In this document: piece by piece, positions 44,442-57,249 of the stretch
Numbering within the stretch: the stretch's first letter is position 1
Layout: the number at the start of each line of letters is the position of its first letter
Assembly: GCF_000346465.2 (NCBI RefSeq)
Contig: NC_034013.1
Location: 2,526,150-2,590,149 of the forward strand
Reading direction: 5' to 3'
From: Prunus persica
Taxonomy: Eukaryota; Streptophyta; Magnoliopsida; Rosales; Rosaceae
Length of the DNA stretch: 64,000 bases
Notes under the pieces: model-generated
Databases searched by the model: none
The model's input: the letters and a program-made list of their open reading frames with translations, nothing else
Told to the model about the DNA's origin: nothing
Translations under genes and position numbers: made by a program

Positions 44442-46701
44442 GTGATATCCGCAACTCAACATGTGACTTCCATACCGACTCAAGCCAAGGTGAAAGATGT
44501 GAACCGAAGGAGTGAACCGGTTATCAATCTGGCCTCCCTCAAGGCAAAGAAGAATACCTCTCGAGCGGATGAGAAAAACTCTCGGAACAAAGAAAGGAGT
44601 TTTTCAGGCTCGAAGAATTCAAGAGAATGTTCACTCTCGCCTGTTTCAGACGCTGACTCGAGCACAGGCTCATACCATGGATCCCCGCCTGACGACCAAC
44701 AGGAAAGGATTGCCTCGGCGTCCATAGGTGAGTCTTATTCTATGGCCATACAGGTCATAGTGACGGGAGCTATGTCTATTGAAGAACAGCTAGCCCATAT
44801 GAGCGAAACGGTCATGAAACTGACGAAGATGGTCGAAGAGAAGGATGTGCAGATTGCTTCTCTTATCAATAGTGGGAAGCGCATCAGGATAAGGAGCCTG
44901 ATCAAGGCACACACAAGAAAGGACCACATCATGAGGCTGAATCCAGCGAGAAAGGATTGGGTCATGAAACAGAGTCGGATGAGAAGTCGCACGGAAAAGT
45001 TGACGCCGCCTCGGTGGGTTCTTTGTCGATCCAACAACTTCAGGACATGATCGCGAACACCATCAGGGTTCAATACGGAGTACCTTCCCGAGACACACTC
45101 GTATATTCCAAGCTAAACACCAGAAGGATAGACAACCTGCGGATGTTGATGGGATATCAACCTCCCAAATTTCAACAATTCGACGGAAAAGGCAACCTAA
45201 AACAACACGTTGCATACTTCGTCGAAACATGCAATAATGCTGAGACGGAGGGTGACCACCCGGTGAAGCAATTTGTTCGTTCCTTGAAAGGAAATGCATT
45301 TGATTGGTATATAGACTTGGAGTCCGAGTCCCTTGATAGTTGGGATCAAATGGAGAGAGAATTCTTGAACAGATTTTATAGCACTGGAAAGATGAACATG
45401 TCGTCGATTACATCAATTGGTGGCGCTCGTTAAGCCTGGATTGCAAGGATAGGTTTTTGGAGTTATCGGCGGTTGAGATGCGCATTCAAGGGATGCATTG
45501 GGGGTTACTCTACATTCTGCAAGGGATTAAACCCCGCACGTTTGATGAGCTAGCCACTCGTGCCCATGATATGGAGTTGAGTATAGCTAGCCATGGAGAA
45601 AAGCATGAGCCCGTCATGGAGCATAAGAAGGAAAAAGTCTTTGGACAAAAGACAGATAAGCCTATCAAGAAGCCTATGAAAAAAGCAATGACAATCAACA
45701 CTGTCCCCATCAAAATCTCCACCAGAGATAAGAAGAGAGAAGTCAAAAGGATAGAGCCATCCTGAGAGGTAGATAGATGTCGACGTACCTTGAAGGAGTT
45801 GGAGGAAAGAGGTGACTCCGATGTTGTAGGTATGCTCGAGGACTTGCTTGAAAAAAAGGTGATAGAATTGCCAGAATGTAAGTGGCCTGAGGAGATAAAC
45901 CGGGTTAACAACCCTAAGTTTTGCAAATATCATCGAATTGTCAGCCATCCGGTAGAGAAGTGCTTCGTGTTGAAAGAGCTAATTATGAACTTAGCCAGGC
46001 AAGGAAGGATTGAGTTAGATGTTGAAGAAATCGTAGATGCGAATGTCACCACAATTATGTTTGGATCCTTAGACCCAGTGCCATTGCCCGCATTGTCAAA
46101 AAGATCGGAGTTTCAAGTAACACCGGACAAACACCAGGTGACTAATCTATGTACGAAAAAGGTGGTGAGCGAACCAAAAAATCGAGGAGCTGATGGCTTT
46201 GTTGGTGACTCATCTTTCGATGACAATGAAGGATGGACGCTCGTTACTTGGCGAAAGTCTCGTACAAAACACATTCCTCAATGACAAAATACTCAATCAA
46301 AGAGGGAATGACGAAAGGGGAGTTCACACAAACGCTTTAAAAGCAAAACCAGAATAATGATGAGGAGCGATTCTGACCAAGAAAGTGGACCACTAACCCA
46401 AGAACCACGAATTCCAATTACGCTAGGAGAATACTTTCCCAAAGTGTTCTTCGTAAGAGGACCAACAGAGACTGTTCACATGACAACTTGCTATCAAGTA
46501 GATGACGAAGATGTCTCGGAAGGAAGATTTGAAACTCATGAAGAGCAAAAGGTCTTGACACAGGTAGAGGATTCATCATCGCACTTCAATATTAAGAAAG
46601 CGGTAGAACTTCCTGAAGCAATACGTGTAGCATTAGTAAAGGCACTGATGGATCTTAATATTCATCCAAATAAAATAAGAGAGGCCGAAATTAGAACCTG
46701 A
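44442..46701 (+). pseudogene. gypsy gag, frameshifted
   Basis: Pieces in different frames: 44442-45050, 44957-45433, 45457-45765, 45790-46284, 46357-46701. The capsid-type core is recognisable in PPKFQQFDGKGNLKQHVAYF, then FVRSLKGNAFDWYIDL and WDQMEREFLNRFYST (Retrotrans_gag family), followed after a frameshift near 45430 by a segment with GIKPRTFDELATRAHDMEL. The C-terminal piece has FCKYHRIVSHPVEKCFVLKE. The frame breaks show that no full Gag can be made. Known role: particle formation and RNA packaging. Confidence 0.85.
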
Positions 46702-46765
46702 GTCTCAAGACTGTGCTATTTGTTGCGCGACATGTGCTTCCATCACATTCACCGATAAAGATCTT

Positions 46766-49700
46766 TTGTTAGGGTCCAAACCACATAGTCGTCCGCTTTT
46801 CGTGTCCGGGTATGTGCAAGAACAGAAACTTAGTCACATACTCGTGGATGGAGGTTCAACAGTAAACATAATGCCTAAGTCCACAATGATAAAGTCAAGC
46901 ATCACTATAGACGAATTGTCTAGAAGTTGTCTCCTGATTCAAGGCTTCAATCAAAGGGGGCAAAGAGCCATGGGCATGATCAAAATTGAGCTCATGATAG
47001 GTGATTTAAGGTCCAACACTTTATTTCACGTGATTGATGCTAAGACTTTCCTATAATCTTCTCTTAAGAAGGCCATGGGTACACGAAAATGGAATAGTGC
47101 CTTCAACCTTACATTAGTGTTTCAAATTCTACAGAGGCGGAGTGAAGAAAATCTTGGGTGACATCAAGCCATTTACTGAAGCCGAGTCTTATTTCACCGA
47201 TGCTAAGTTATACATGGATGAAGACATGGTATCTGAAGTTATTCCCGCTGAGGTTCACTCGACAGGCAAGGCCATAGCAAGAAAAGATGAGTAGTCAAAG
47301 TGCCTTTCCGCTGAAGAGAATGGCGATAACAAGTCAAAAAGCACTGCCTTTGGACAAATGGGATCACCACCGATAAATTCACAGAAGGTATCTATTCTTG
47401 TTCTTCGTTATGTCTCATCATCTCGAAGGAAGGAAGGCCAATCCCCATTTAGAGAAGAAGTGAAACCGAGGAAGTTAGGGGAAAGTGACATGAAGTTCTT
47501 AAAGGAATCTATAACCATGCCTTTACCCAAGTTGAGCAATTCATATATGTCGAAATCTTCAGTACCAGGGTTCGTCAGACTATCACAAGATGCAACAAGA
47601 CGTGAATATCTTCCGGTCAAAAGAACTAAAGAACGTTTTTATCATAATGCTTATAAGCTCATGTCAAAGGTAGGTTATGACTTCGGCTTATCTTCCTCGC
47701 TGGGGGAGCTTAATCCAGATGTCACAGGAGAAAGGATACATGGCCTTAGCGAAACCCAAAAGAAGTTGAAGGAGCAGGGTTACACAATCGACTCAGCTAG
47801 AGCAGGCCTAGGTTTTACTCCTGCCGCACTTGTCAAGATCTCTACTAGAAGAAAAGAGAAGAAGGCAGAGGCTCAACACATTAGTGTCGAAGCGGTTGAG
47901 GAGGAAGAAGAACTAAAGGCTATTAAGAGAGCCTTAGTGTTCGACCGTTTAGCCAAGCCTACCCAGTGGACCTCAGTTTTTAGCGGAATCAAAGAATCAA
48001 CATCACGACCTTCTGTGTTCAAAATGATATCTGGACATAAGAATCAAAGGAGAATCCAATCAGCTACGCACATATCGGTGCTAGAAAGACTCGGAGTCCT
48101 AAGCAAGCCGTCTGAAGAGAAAAGCCAGCGAGAGTTAGAAAGTGGAGTTCATATTGATTCGACGAAAGATAATGAAATCCAGAGCCTAATCCCATCACGT
48201 ATGAAACGTCACTCAACATTAGACATAACTTCAGGTGACCAACTCAAAGTGAAATGACAAACAATCATACAAACTCGAAAAACTTTGAGTCAACAAAATG
48301 AAAGGGACAATGAAGAAGCAGAGATTGTAGCTGTTCATCATGTTACGACTAAGGAGCTCGATGAAGAGGAACCTTTCGAGGATGAGGTTCATGATGATCC
48401 TGCTGCATTAGAAGATGGGGGCCAAGCGACTGTTGTTGAATTAAAAGAGCTCAACTTGGGCACAAATGAAGACCTAAGACCTATCTTCGTTAGTGCACTT
48501 TTGAATCCTAGCGAAGAGGAATCATACCATCAGCTGTTACTTGAGTACAAAGATGTCTTTGCTTGGACGTATAAGGAGATGCCAGGCCTCAATCCAAAAG
48601 TTGAGGTCCATCACCTTGCAGTCAAACCTGGAACGTATCCAATCAAACAAACTCAACGTCACTTCCGTCCGGAGCTCTTAAGTCAAATTGAAGCTGAAGT
48701 TGACAAGTTGATCGCCGCTGGATTTATTAGGGAGGTGAAATACCCGACGTGGATAGCGAACATTGTTCCGGTAAAGAAGAAAATCACTAGACAAATTCAT
48801 ATTTGTGTTGACTTCTGAGACTTAAACGAGGCTTGCCCAAAGGATGACTTTTCATTGCCCATAATTGAGCTCATGGTCAATGCAACCACAAGTCATGAAG
48901 CCTTATCTTTCATGGATGGTTCATCCGGATACAATCAAGTAAGAATGTCGCCAGAGGACGAAGAACTCATAGCCTTCCGCACTCCAAAAGGAATTTACTA
49001 TTACAAGGTGATCCCATTTGGCCTCAAGAATACAGGTGCGGCCTATCAACGTGCAATGCAAAAGATCTTTGGTGACCTACTTCACAAGAATGTCGAGTGC
49101 TACGTTGATGACCTAGTGAAGAGAAGATCACTTAAAAGACTTGAGAATGGTGTTTAACAGATTGCGGAAGTACCAACTCAAGATGAACCCTTTGAAGTGT
49201 GGTTTCGGCGTCACATCAGGTAAATTTCTTGGTTTCATCGTTAAACAACAAGGCATCGAAGTAGATCAAACTAAGATTAAAGCCATCCTATATATGCCCG
49301 AGCCAAGAAATTTACGTGAGTTGAAAAGTTTATAAGGACGCCTCACGTTTATTCGGCGATTCATCTCAAACTTAGCAGGGAGTTGTCAGCCATTCAGTCG
49401 CCTTATGAAAAAATGATGTTCCATTTGTTTGGGATGAAGCTTGTCACAATGCCTTTGAAAGCATAAAGAAGTACCTATCGAGTTCACCACTGTTAGGAGC
49501 TCCTATTCTAGGCAAACCACTCATATTATACATTACGGCTCAAGAAAGATCAATTGGAACCCTTTTAGCGCAAGAGAATGAGTGACACAAAGAACAAGCA
49601 CTCTACTATCTAAGCCGAACGCTTACTGGTCCCGAAGTGAACTACACGTCTATAGAAAAGACGTGTCTTGCACTTGTTTTTGCTATTCAAAAGTTAAGGC

Positions 49701-51709
49701 ACTACATGCTAGCGTTCACGATTCATCTAATTGCACGAGCTGACCCGGTGAGGTACGTTATGTCAAAACCAGTCTTGACAAGGCGTTTAGCCAAGTGGGC
49801 GTTACTTCTCAATCAATATGAAATCATCTACACTCCAACAAAAGCGGTTAAGGGGTAAACTGTTGCAGATTTCCTAGCCGATCATCCAATTCCAGTAGAC
49901 TGGAAAATTTTAGATGACTTACCTGACGAACAAGTCTTCTCCGCTGACGTTTCTCTTGCTTGGATGATGTTCTTTGACGGATTGGCTCGTAAAGATGGGG
50001 TGGGGGCTGGCGTAGTCTTCATGTCACCTGAAAGACACGTATTGCCCTATTCATTCTCTTTAAGTGAACTTTGCTCAAACAACATCACAGAATACCAAGC
50101 TTTGATCATAGGTTTACAAATGGCCGTGGAGATGAAGATATCAAGTTTAGAAGTATATTGTGACTCTATGTTAGTAATCAACCAACTGTTGACCCACTAC
50201 GAAGTTAGGGAGGATGATCTAATTCCATACCACTAAATGGCTACGCAATTACTGGAAAGGTTTGACTTCGTGATGCTGGAGCATGTGCTAAGAAAAGAGA
50301 ACTAAATGGCAGATGCCTTACTCAACCTTGCTGCTATATTGACATTGACAAAAGATGAAGCGGTGAATCTTCCAGTTTCTCAACATTGGGTTGTTCCATT
50401 AACACTTGAGGCATCGCAAGGAGTCAACATTATCTTGGTATTGTTCATTGACGTTGACGACTGGAGGCAGCCTTTAATTGATTATCTTGAGCATGGGAAA
50501 CTGCCAGACGATTCGAGACATCGATCAAAGGTACGGCGTCGGGCACCTCAATTCATTTATTATAAAGAGATTCTATACCATCATTCATTCGAAGGCCTTT
50601 TTCTAAGATGCTTGGGCAAAGAAGATACATCCAAAGCAATGGAGGAGGCTCACTCAGGTATTTGCGAAGATCATCAATCGAGGCCAAAGCTACATTTCCA
50701 AATAAAGAGGATGGGCTACTATTGGCTGATTATGGTCAAGGATTGCATGAATTATGTGAATAAATGCCAAGCATGTCAATTCCATGCCAACTTTATATAT
50801 TAGCCGCTGGAGCCGCTACATCCTACAATTACTTCATGGCCATTTGATGCGTGGGGTCTTGATGTGGTGGGACCAATAGGACCCAAATCTTATGATGGTC
50901 ATTCTTACATCCTGGCAGCCATCTACTACTTTTCAAAATGGGCAGAGGCTATACCCCTAAAAGAAATAAAGAAAGAAAATGTAGTGAACTTTATCAAAGT
51001 AAACATTATTAATCGGTATGGTGTGCCACGTTACATCATCACAGATAACGGAAAGCCATTCTCGAACCAGTTGATGGATAAATTATGTGAAGACTTCAGT
51101 TTCAAGCAACGCAACTCTTCAATGTACAATGCCCCGACCAATAGTCTTGCGGAAGCGTTCAACAAAACACTTTGCAACCTGTTGAAGAAAGTTTTTGGAA
51201 GAACCAAGAAAGATTGGCATGAAAGGATAAATGAAGTATTGTGGGCTTATCAGACGACATACCGGACGCCTACTCAGGCTACACCATACTCACTCGTGTA
51301 TGGCGTGGAAGCAGTCTTGCCTCTAGAAAGTCAAATTCCATCATTGAGGATGGCCGTACAAGAGGGATTAACTGATGAAGAGAATGCAAAGCTATTTCTC
51401 CAAGAGTTAGAAGCACTAGACGAAAAGAGACTCAAAGCGCAACAACGCTTAGAGTGTTATCAAGCTCGGCTTTCAAATGCTTTTAACAAGAAGGTTCGCC
51501 CCAGGTCTTTTCAAGTAGGAGATCTTGTCCTCGCATTACGTAGACCTATCATCACAACACACACAACCGGAAGCAAGTTTACCTCAAAATGGGATGGACC
51601 CTACGTAGTACAAGCAGTGTACACTAGTGGCTCTTACAAGATCATAGCCGAGGACGGTTTAAGAGTCGGTCCTATCAACGAAAAGTTCTTGAAACGATAC
51701 TACGCATGA
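46766..51709 (+). pseudogene. gypsy pol (protease, RT, two RNase H, integrase), interrupted
   Basis: Protease: HILVDGGSTVNIMPKS at about 46838-46885, with the DGG form of the active site. A linker (47358-48257) contains the GYTIDSARAGLGFTP motif. Reverse transcriptase 48285-49335: FIREVKYPTWIANIVPVKKK, IAFRTPKGIYYYKVIPFGLKN, and YVDD at about 49100; a TGA at 48816-48818 interrupts VDF-DLNEACPKDD, and frame breaks follow near 49140 and 49400. The first RNase H is near 49500-49860. The second, archaeal-like RNase H starts FFDGLARKDGVGAGVVF at about 49970. Integrase: a His/Cys zinc-binding region at about 50640-50790, then Asp in WGLDVVGPIG, Asp in IITDNGKPF and Glu in LAEAFNKT, ending at 51709. 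Confidence 0.88.
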
Positions 51710-52168
51710 AATGACACCAAGCTCCTGGCCCACATGAGCCTAAACTACGTACGGCATCAAAAAAAAAAAAAAAAAAAAGGGCTCGTTGGATTGAAAACTC
51801 AAAAGAGCGGTCCAAGCAAAAGTTAGAGCACAAGAAAGTCCATTGAATTGAAAACCCGAAAGGACAGTTCAAGCAAAAGTTAGGACACAAAAAAAAAAAA
51901 ATTTTAAAAAAAGCCCCTTTCACTACGTGATGACTTTATCTCTTTTCATCGAGGGTACGTAGGCAGCATGGACAAATAATTCCAAGTTCAGTCACATCAA
52001 AATAAAAACAAAGGGTTTCCCCATCAATCCAAAACCATTCGAAAAAAATAATGAAATAAGAAAATGATTTTACTTCATTATGAAAGTTAACTAGTAAACA
52101 TCAATACTTTGACAAGTTCGAAGATAAATATGAAAGAAGCAAAGAAAGTTTACAACAACAAAAATTTG
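51710..52168. other. gypsy 3' region next to integrase
   Basis: Contains an A tract at 51759-51778 and two ~70-bp tandem copies (landmarks TTGGATTGAAAACTCAAAAG and TTGAATTGAAAACCCGAAAG, each followed by CAAGCAAAAGTTAG). No gene. Confidence 0.6.
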
Positions 52169-55100
52169 CTATTCCCAAGACAAGTCCTTAAAGCCATTAC
52201 TTAATCTCTCAAAAGAACCACGTAATGCATCTAAAGTCTCAGCATCGGCAGCAGATAATATAGGAGCTTTTTCGACTGCAATCTTATCCTCTCTCAAGCG
52301 GATGACCTCACCATGTTGATAAGAAAGCTGTGCATCCCTCTCTGAAAGTGATTTGTTTAGTTGACGCAATCTTAATTCCAATTGTTCTTGTTCCCTCTTC
52401 AACTCCTCCATACGCATATTGGCAAATTGAATGGACTCAAGTATGGAAGACTGATGAACTTCTTCAGTTTATTGTAGAGCCAAGACAATAGAAAGTGAAG
52501 AGTCAACTGCAGCTAAACGATCGCTTTGAGCCTCGGAAGATAGCTTTTGGGAGTAAATAGAATGTGCAGAATGATAGTCAACTACGGTCACCATAAGTGC
52601 ATCGATCATAGCCCGTAAAGATGAGACGTCCGCCCCCACATTGTCTCGGGTAGTCAACAATTTGCCAAGCTCATCTTCGAATGAAGGAAGCCTTTCTAAT
52701 GAAGCCTTCAAGATTATACTTTTTATTTGGTTTCCTAAAATGGAGATTACTTTGCGAAGAGTTTTGTCCGCAACACCTAATTTGGGTTCCCCACATGACT
52801 TTTCAGAAGATGATGCATGATTAGCCGGCTTCAATAAATGTGGCTATGCAAATGAACCTACATTGGCCGACGAGTAATGGTTAAGCAAGTAGACTCAAAG
52901 ATTTCTAAACACTAAGTGTGATAAAGATTGGAAGCATACCTCTTAGACTAGCACTTGAACCACTTATCGATTGCAAAGTATCATTTTCTCATTCGATAGG
53001 CAAATGGTTGAATGGTAAGAGCTCGGACATAGTAGGAACATGATGTACTACTTCTCCCTAAAATGTATATAATAAATTAGAATTTGTTGTAAAGTACATA
53101 CCTCGTTCATTAGAACTGGTTGTGAAATAGTGGATGCATCACAAGAGAATGTGTCATCAAGTGGGTATGCCGTGTCCAGATCATAATAAAAAGGTCCAAC
53201 TCTTGTCTTCTTATGCCTAAAGTTGACTTCACTGTCTTCATTGCTGCTTATATGCCCTCGCTTCAAATTGCGAATTCATCAACCAAGGGGAATGAAATCT
53301 TTCTGGGAATCTGCTACACTTTCTGTTTCTCCTTTATCATTAGGGACTCAAGTTGAAGGAACATCAACTAGAAATGGGTGTTGAACTCGAGGCACAGGAG
53401 TAGTAGAACTACCTTCAACTTCTAGATGAACTTGGAGCGCTCTACCACGGGTGAGTTTATCATGAACTAAAGTTTCGTTGCCTTGAGACTTAAAAGATTT
53501 TGGCTGAGAAAGCGACGACGACTTGCCTACAGTTGACATTGTCTTTGATTTCATCGATTCAAAGCGATGCACCTTCGACCACCAAATAACATAATTGGAT
53601 GTGACCTCAAACTCTCGGATATTATCCTTAGTGGGTAGTGTTATTGTAGATGCATTGCCAATCTTCAAGCATGATTTCCAATGTGAGTACACTGATAGCA
53701 CAGTCCCATTCCAGATGTCATCTTTAAGTTCTCCTAGCACATGTTGTACATAAGAAAATTATCTACTGAACCGGTGTGGGCTATAAGGTTGGATGACTCG
53801 GTAGTTTTCTTGCCGTAGAGAAACGAATCCCGAACGAAGGCATATCAAATACACAAAGTCTTCTTTAAAAATATGATCTTCATCAGTCAGTTCTTTGCAT
53901 TCTGAAAATACTCTTGCCAGACAACTCATTTCCACTTTACCACAAGTTCGGAACAAAGCTCGAGCTTTTGAATCTTCAAACAATTTCGCCAAAAGTCTTC
54001 CTGAGAACCTTGCCATGATAAGAATGGACTTCTAGGAAGATGATGTAAAGTGTGTGTTGAAATATTCGCCCTACCACCCATACACATAATGGAAAGGTAG
54101 AACAGTTGTGCAATTTCCTGGATCATCTGCACTAGAAATATCGTTCAGCCCTTTGTAAATGCTGGCCAATACTGGAACTGCTAGGCCAAATGATTCATCG
54201 TGCCCACTCAACTGGCAACTTTGAAAACCCCTGGCCTGATCAAAGTGACGTCGTCTTTAAGAAATACAAATTTGCACAACCAGCAAGCAAGGAATGCAGC
54301 CAAGTAGGATCTTTCCATGTCTTCATCAGTTATACCCAAATCTTTAAAAACCCCTTCCTCTTCCTCAGTGCGTTTCAGTGCCATCGGAATGATACTAGAT
54401 GGATCAGAGTTCTCCTTTGGCTTTTGTGACTTGTTTCGTATGTTTTCCTTGAGGGCTTTTTATACTTGAATGGCCCTTGATATCAGTACTTTATCCAAGC
54501 AATCATTTTCACTCCAGATTTTCCTTTAGAATCCCGTAAAATCTTGTGATACGTTAAGAATAAGTAGCGACAAATGTGTGGGATATAAGACACGCCTTTA
54601 TGATCCTTCTTGTTGAGACTCTCAGTGGTTGGAATAATTTCATTATAAAATCGACCTGTAATAGGGAGACCACCAATTTCATGAAGATCCCAAAGGGAAA
54701 TAGACATCTCTCCTTGCGACGTATGAAGAGTATTTGTTTTAGGACACCAGTACTTGCAAAAGACTCGAATGACTGGAGCATGTCGATCATAGCTAAATAA
54801 TGAGGCAAACACTGCATTATATAGACCGGTGCTCTTAAGAACCTGAGTATTTCTGCTTAGCATATCTTCAAGCCACTCCCAGTAATACTCGGTCAATGTA
54901 AATTAACCAGCCGTCGAGAGAGCAGAACTCCAATTCACTGCTCCATTATGGATTTGATCGCTAAGAAGTTCGAACGCCTTTGATGAACCGATATCTGTAT
55001 GATGCGAGGACTTTTACTGTAAAACAGTGGAGTGAAGGTCTCTATCTGTAGACTTGGATTTTTTTAAAGCTGCTTAATTGACAAAACACCTCTTGAGACC

Positions 55101-55242
55101 AAGATGGGATATAAAGAAAATTGTCTACCTCAGAAGCTAAGAGAGGCGCACCTACAAGTAATGTAGTACCTTTGTCCCGGTTGTCACTTTCATCATCGAG
55201 AATAGTGACGGTGCCTTTCTTGAAACACTTGAAGAAGGCCAT
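52169..55242 (-). pseudogene. Antisense plant-mobile-domain (PMD) gene carried by the gypsy element
   Basis: Minus-strand pieces from 55242 down to 52169. The diagnostic part, 54896-54483, reads TEYYWEWLEDMLSR, KYWCPKTNTLHTS, then GEMSISLWDLHEIGGLPI and GRFYNEIIPT, matching the 'aminotransferase-like plant mobile domain' (PF10536) type. Further pieces: 54016-53759 (ends RVIQPYSPHRFSRQ-like), 53740-53348 (SNYVIWWSKVHRFES), 53266-53048 (KRGHISSNEDSE, a likely nuclear basic/acidic stretch), then coiled coil at 52834-52469 and 52417-52169. Stops and frame changes between pieces may be introns or decay; I could not assign them. Known: PMD proteins MAIN and MAIL1 act in silencing in Arabidopsis, and PMDs also occur in transposons. 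The role in this element is unknown. Confidence 0.7.
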
Positions 55243-55409
55243 CTATATAAGATGAGTGACATGAAACAATATTCAGTATCAAGCTGATGACTTCATAGTT
55301 GAAAAAAAAATCAAAAAAACCAAAAAAGAAAAAAGAAAAAAGGGGAAACACTTACTTTTACCAGTTTGTGGAGTCGGATAAAGATGGAATGCCACAAGAA
55401 GCAATCTTT

Positions 55410-55815
55410 ACTCGTCCTCCACTACGTAAAGCCTAAGCGCTTGAGCGGGTTATCACCAAGTCGGAGAGATGGATCAAACCCAAGCGGTATAGGACGTCTA
55501 CGTTCTTTACTCGTCCTTCACTATGTAAAGCCTAAGCGCTTGAGCGGGTTATCACCAAGTCGGAGAGATGGATCAAACCCAAGCGGTATAGGGCGTCTAC
55601 GTTCTTCACTCATCTTCCACTTACGTAAAGCCTAAGCGCTTGAGTGGGTTGTCACCAAGTCAGAGAGATGGATCAAACCCAAGCAGTATAGGACGTCTAC
55701 GTTCTTCACTCGCTTTCACTTACGTAAAGCATAAGCGCTTGAGTAAGTTATCACCAAGTCGGAGAGATGGATCAAACCCAAGCGGTATAGGACGTCTACG
55801 TTCTTTACTTTCTTT
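55410..55815 (+). repeat. Tandem repeat, four copies of about 100 bp, in the gypsy 3' region
   Basis: Each unit carries TAAAGCCTAAGCGCTTGAG, TTATCACCAAGTCGGAGAGA, TGGATCAAACCCAAGCGGTA and GGACGTCTACGTTCTT. Unit starts are near 55414, 55514, 55613 and 55712. The palindrome-like AAGCGCTT lies in each unit. Confidence 0.9.
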
Positions 55816-55939
55816 CAAAGTACCTATTATAAAAAAATATATATACATATATAAATATCATCATATAAAAAAAATTGATGAATAAATAAATGATTGAAAA
55901 AGTGATAGATGTGCAGCGAAGAAGAAGAAAAAAAAAGGG

Positions 55940-56340
55940 TCATTTCGAGCTGCTTGGATCAACCCGATGGGGGCAGCCCAATCTACCCACTTCTCCAGCG
56001 CCAACCCCAGCTTCAGCATGGAGGCCCACGTCGCGCCAAGACCTAGCCCTCCTTCTCCTACGCAGCCCACTCCTCACATAAAGCCCATCGTCGGCTTGTC
56101 CCAGCTCCAGCCAGTGCCCAGCCCGTCGTTTCCCCTTGCACAACCCACGCCTCATGCAAGGCCCATCATCGCTTGCCCAAGCCCCAGCTCGTGGCCTGCA
56201 TCTCTTCCTGGCCCGCTCTCTCCAGCTCAGGCAAGCCCACGTCGCACACTAAAGCCCAGCGCCTCTCCTAGCTCAAGCCCACATCGTACACCAAGGCCAG
56301 GGCCTCCATGCTTCTACTTCGTAGCCCAGCGAACCTACCA
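55940..56340. other. GC-rich stretch with repeated AGCCCA/GGCCCA motifs
   Basis: Markedly more C-rich than the rest of the window, with many AAGCCCA and AGGCCCA words about 20-60 bp apart. It could be translated as a Pro/Ser-rich peptide on the + strand, but base composition explains this open frame. It lies just upstream of the polypurine tract. Confidence 0.55.
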
Positions 56341-56515
56341 ACCCTTCCACCCTCCAATCTTGCTTCCACACCAAAAAAAAAAAAAGAAAAAAAAAAGGGG
56401 AAACTTTCAAAGCTCCACGTTGGAAGCAATCCAAATTATTGGAAAGACATGAAGAACTAACACTTCAAGCTGCACCTCCTACATGTGACAAAGCACATGT
56501 CTACAATGCATCATG

Positions 56516-56529
56516 AAGCGGGGGCAATT
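56516..56529 (+). other. Polypurine tract of the gypsy element
   Basis: GAAGCGGGGGCAAT directly precedes the TGTAAAC start of the 3' LTR. The position and purine content fit the plus-strand primer. Confidence 0.65.
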
Positions 56530-57249
56530 TGTAAACAAAGAAATTTTGGTGCAATAAATTCCATTGGATAAGAAAATAATTAGGTTCGGTGGATTGAATT
56601 ATAGGCCTCATAATTCGCACATGTGGCGCATGACTCATCAAAATCTGGTTAGCTGTCAAAAGTGACATGTGTCGACATCTGACGAAGTGCATCAAACGGT
56701 TCAAGATGAAGACAAAATTAAGGGAAAGAATCTTCTGTGATTGGCTTTGATTTAAATCAAATATTGATCAGGTCAATCAATTGAAGATAATTTGGTTAAA
56801 TTGCCAGATTATGGGAATTTATTTAAATCAAATCAAAATCCCACAAAACAAGGTTTTAAATAGGAAAAGTTATTTAGGTCAAGCATCCTACAAGAGCCTA
56901 TAAATAGGAGGTCTCAAGACGAAAGAAGGGGCTCAGAAAAATCTAGCATTCAGAAAAAACAAAAAACTCTCTGCATTCTTCACCATATTTTGGAAGAGCC
57001 ACCAAACACAACAAATACGTGCCAGTTCCTCCACCCTAGAAAAATCCAAACACCAAACAAGCCTTGTGCTACCCGTTTGATCAAGATCAAGTCTCTACGA
57101 CCCTTGCATCAAATACAATTTTTCTTTAAACACTTTGGAGATAGAATCAGAGGATTCAATATAGAGATTGTAACCCTAAATTTCATTAATACAAAATTAT
57201 TTTGTACACGTGTTCTTGTCTTATTCGTCGCAGGATATTCGTGTTTATA
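56530..57249 (+). repeat. 3' LTR (720 bp)
   Basis: It starts TGTAAACAAAG and ends GTTTATA, where the 5' LTR ends GTTTACA. The TATA box TATAAATAGG is at about 56899. Visible substitutions against the 5' LTR throughout indicate an insertion that is not recent. Confidence 0.9.

Larger units (their letters stand above)
43561..57249 (+). mobile_element. Degenerate Ty3/gypsy LTR retrotransposon, dual RNase H (Tat-like), 13.7 kb
   Basis: LTRs 43561-44266 and 56530-57249, GTAAC target duplication. Order on the + strand: primer-binding site, gag, protease, reverse transcriptase, RNase H, a second RNase H of the archaeal-like type, integrase. Between integrase and the 3' LTR lie 4.8 kb holding an antisense plant-mobile-domain gene, a 100-bp tandem repeat and a GC-rich proline-codon stretch. 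The second RNase H and the long 3' region with an antisense gene place it in the Tat lineage. Many stops and frameshifts make it non-autonomous now. Confidence 0.92.

Noticed and set aside
55366..55885. Open frames with repeated peptide units (PSRRDGSNPSGIG)
   Set aside because: They are translations of the 100-bp tandem repeat; repeats near a multiple of 3 stay open by chance.
55967..56452. Pro/Ser-rich open frame of 161 codons
   Set aside because: The C-rich composition explains it; no domain, and it lies in the non-coding 3' part of the gypsy element.
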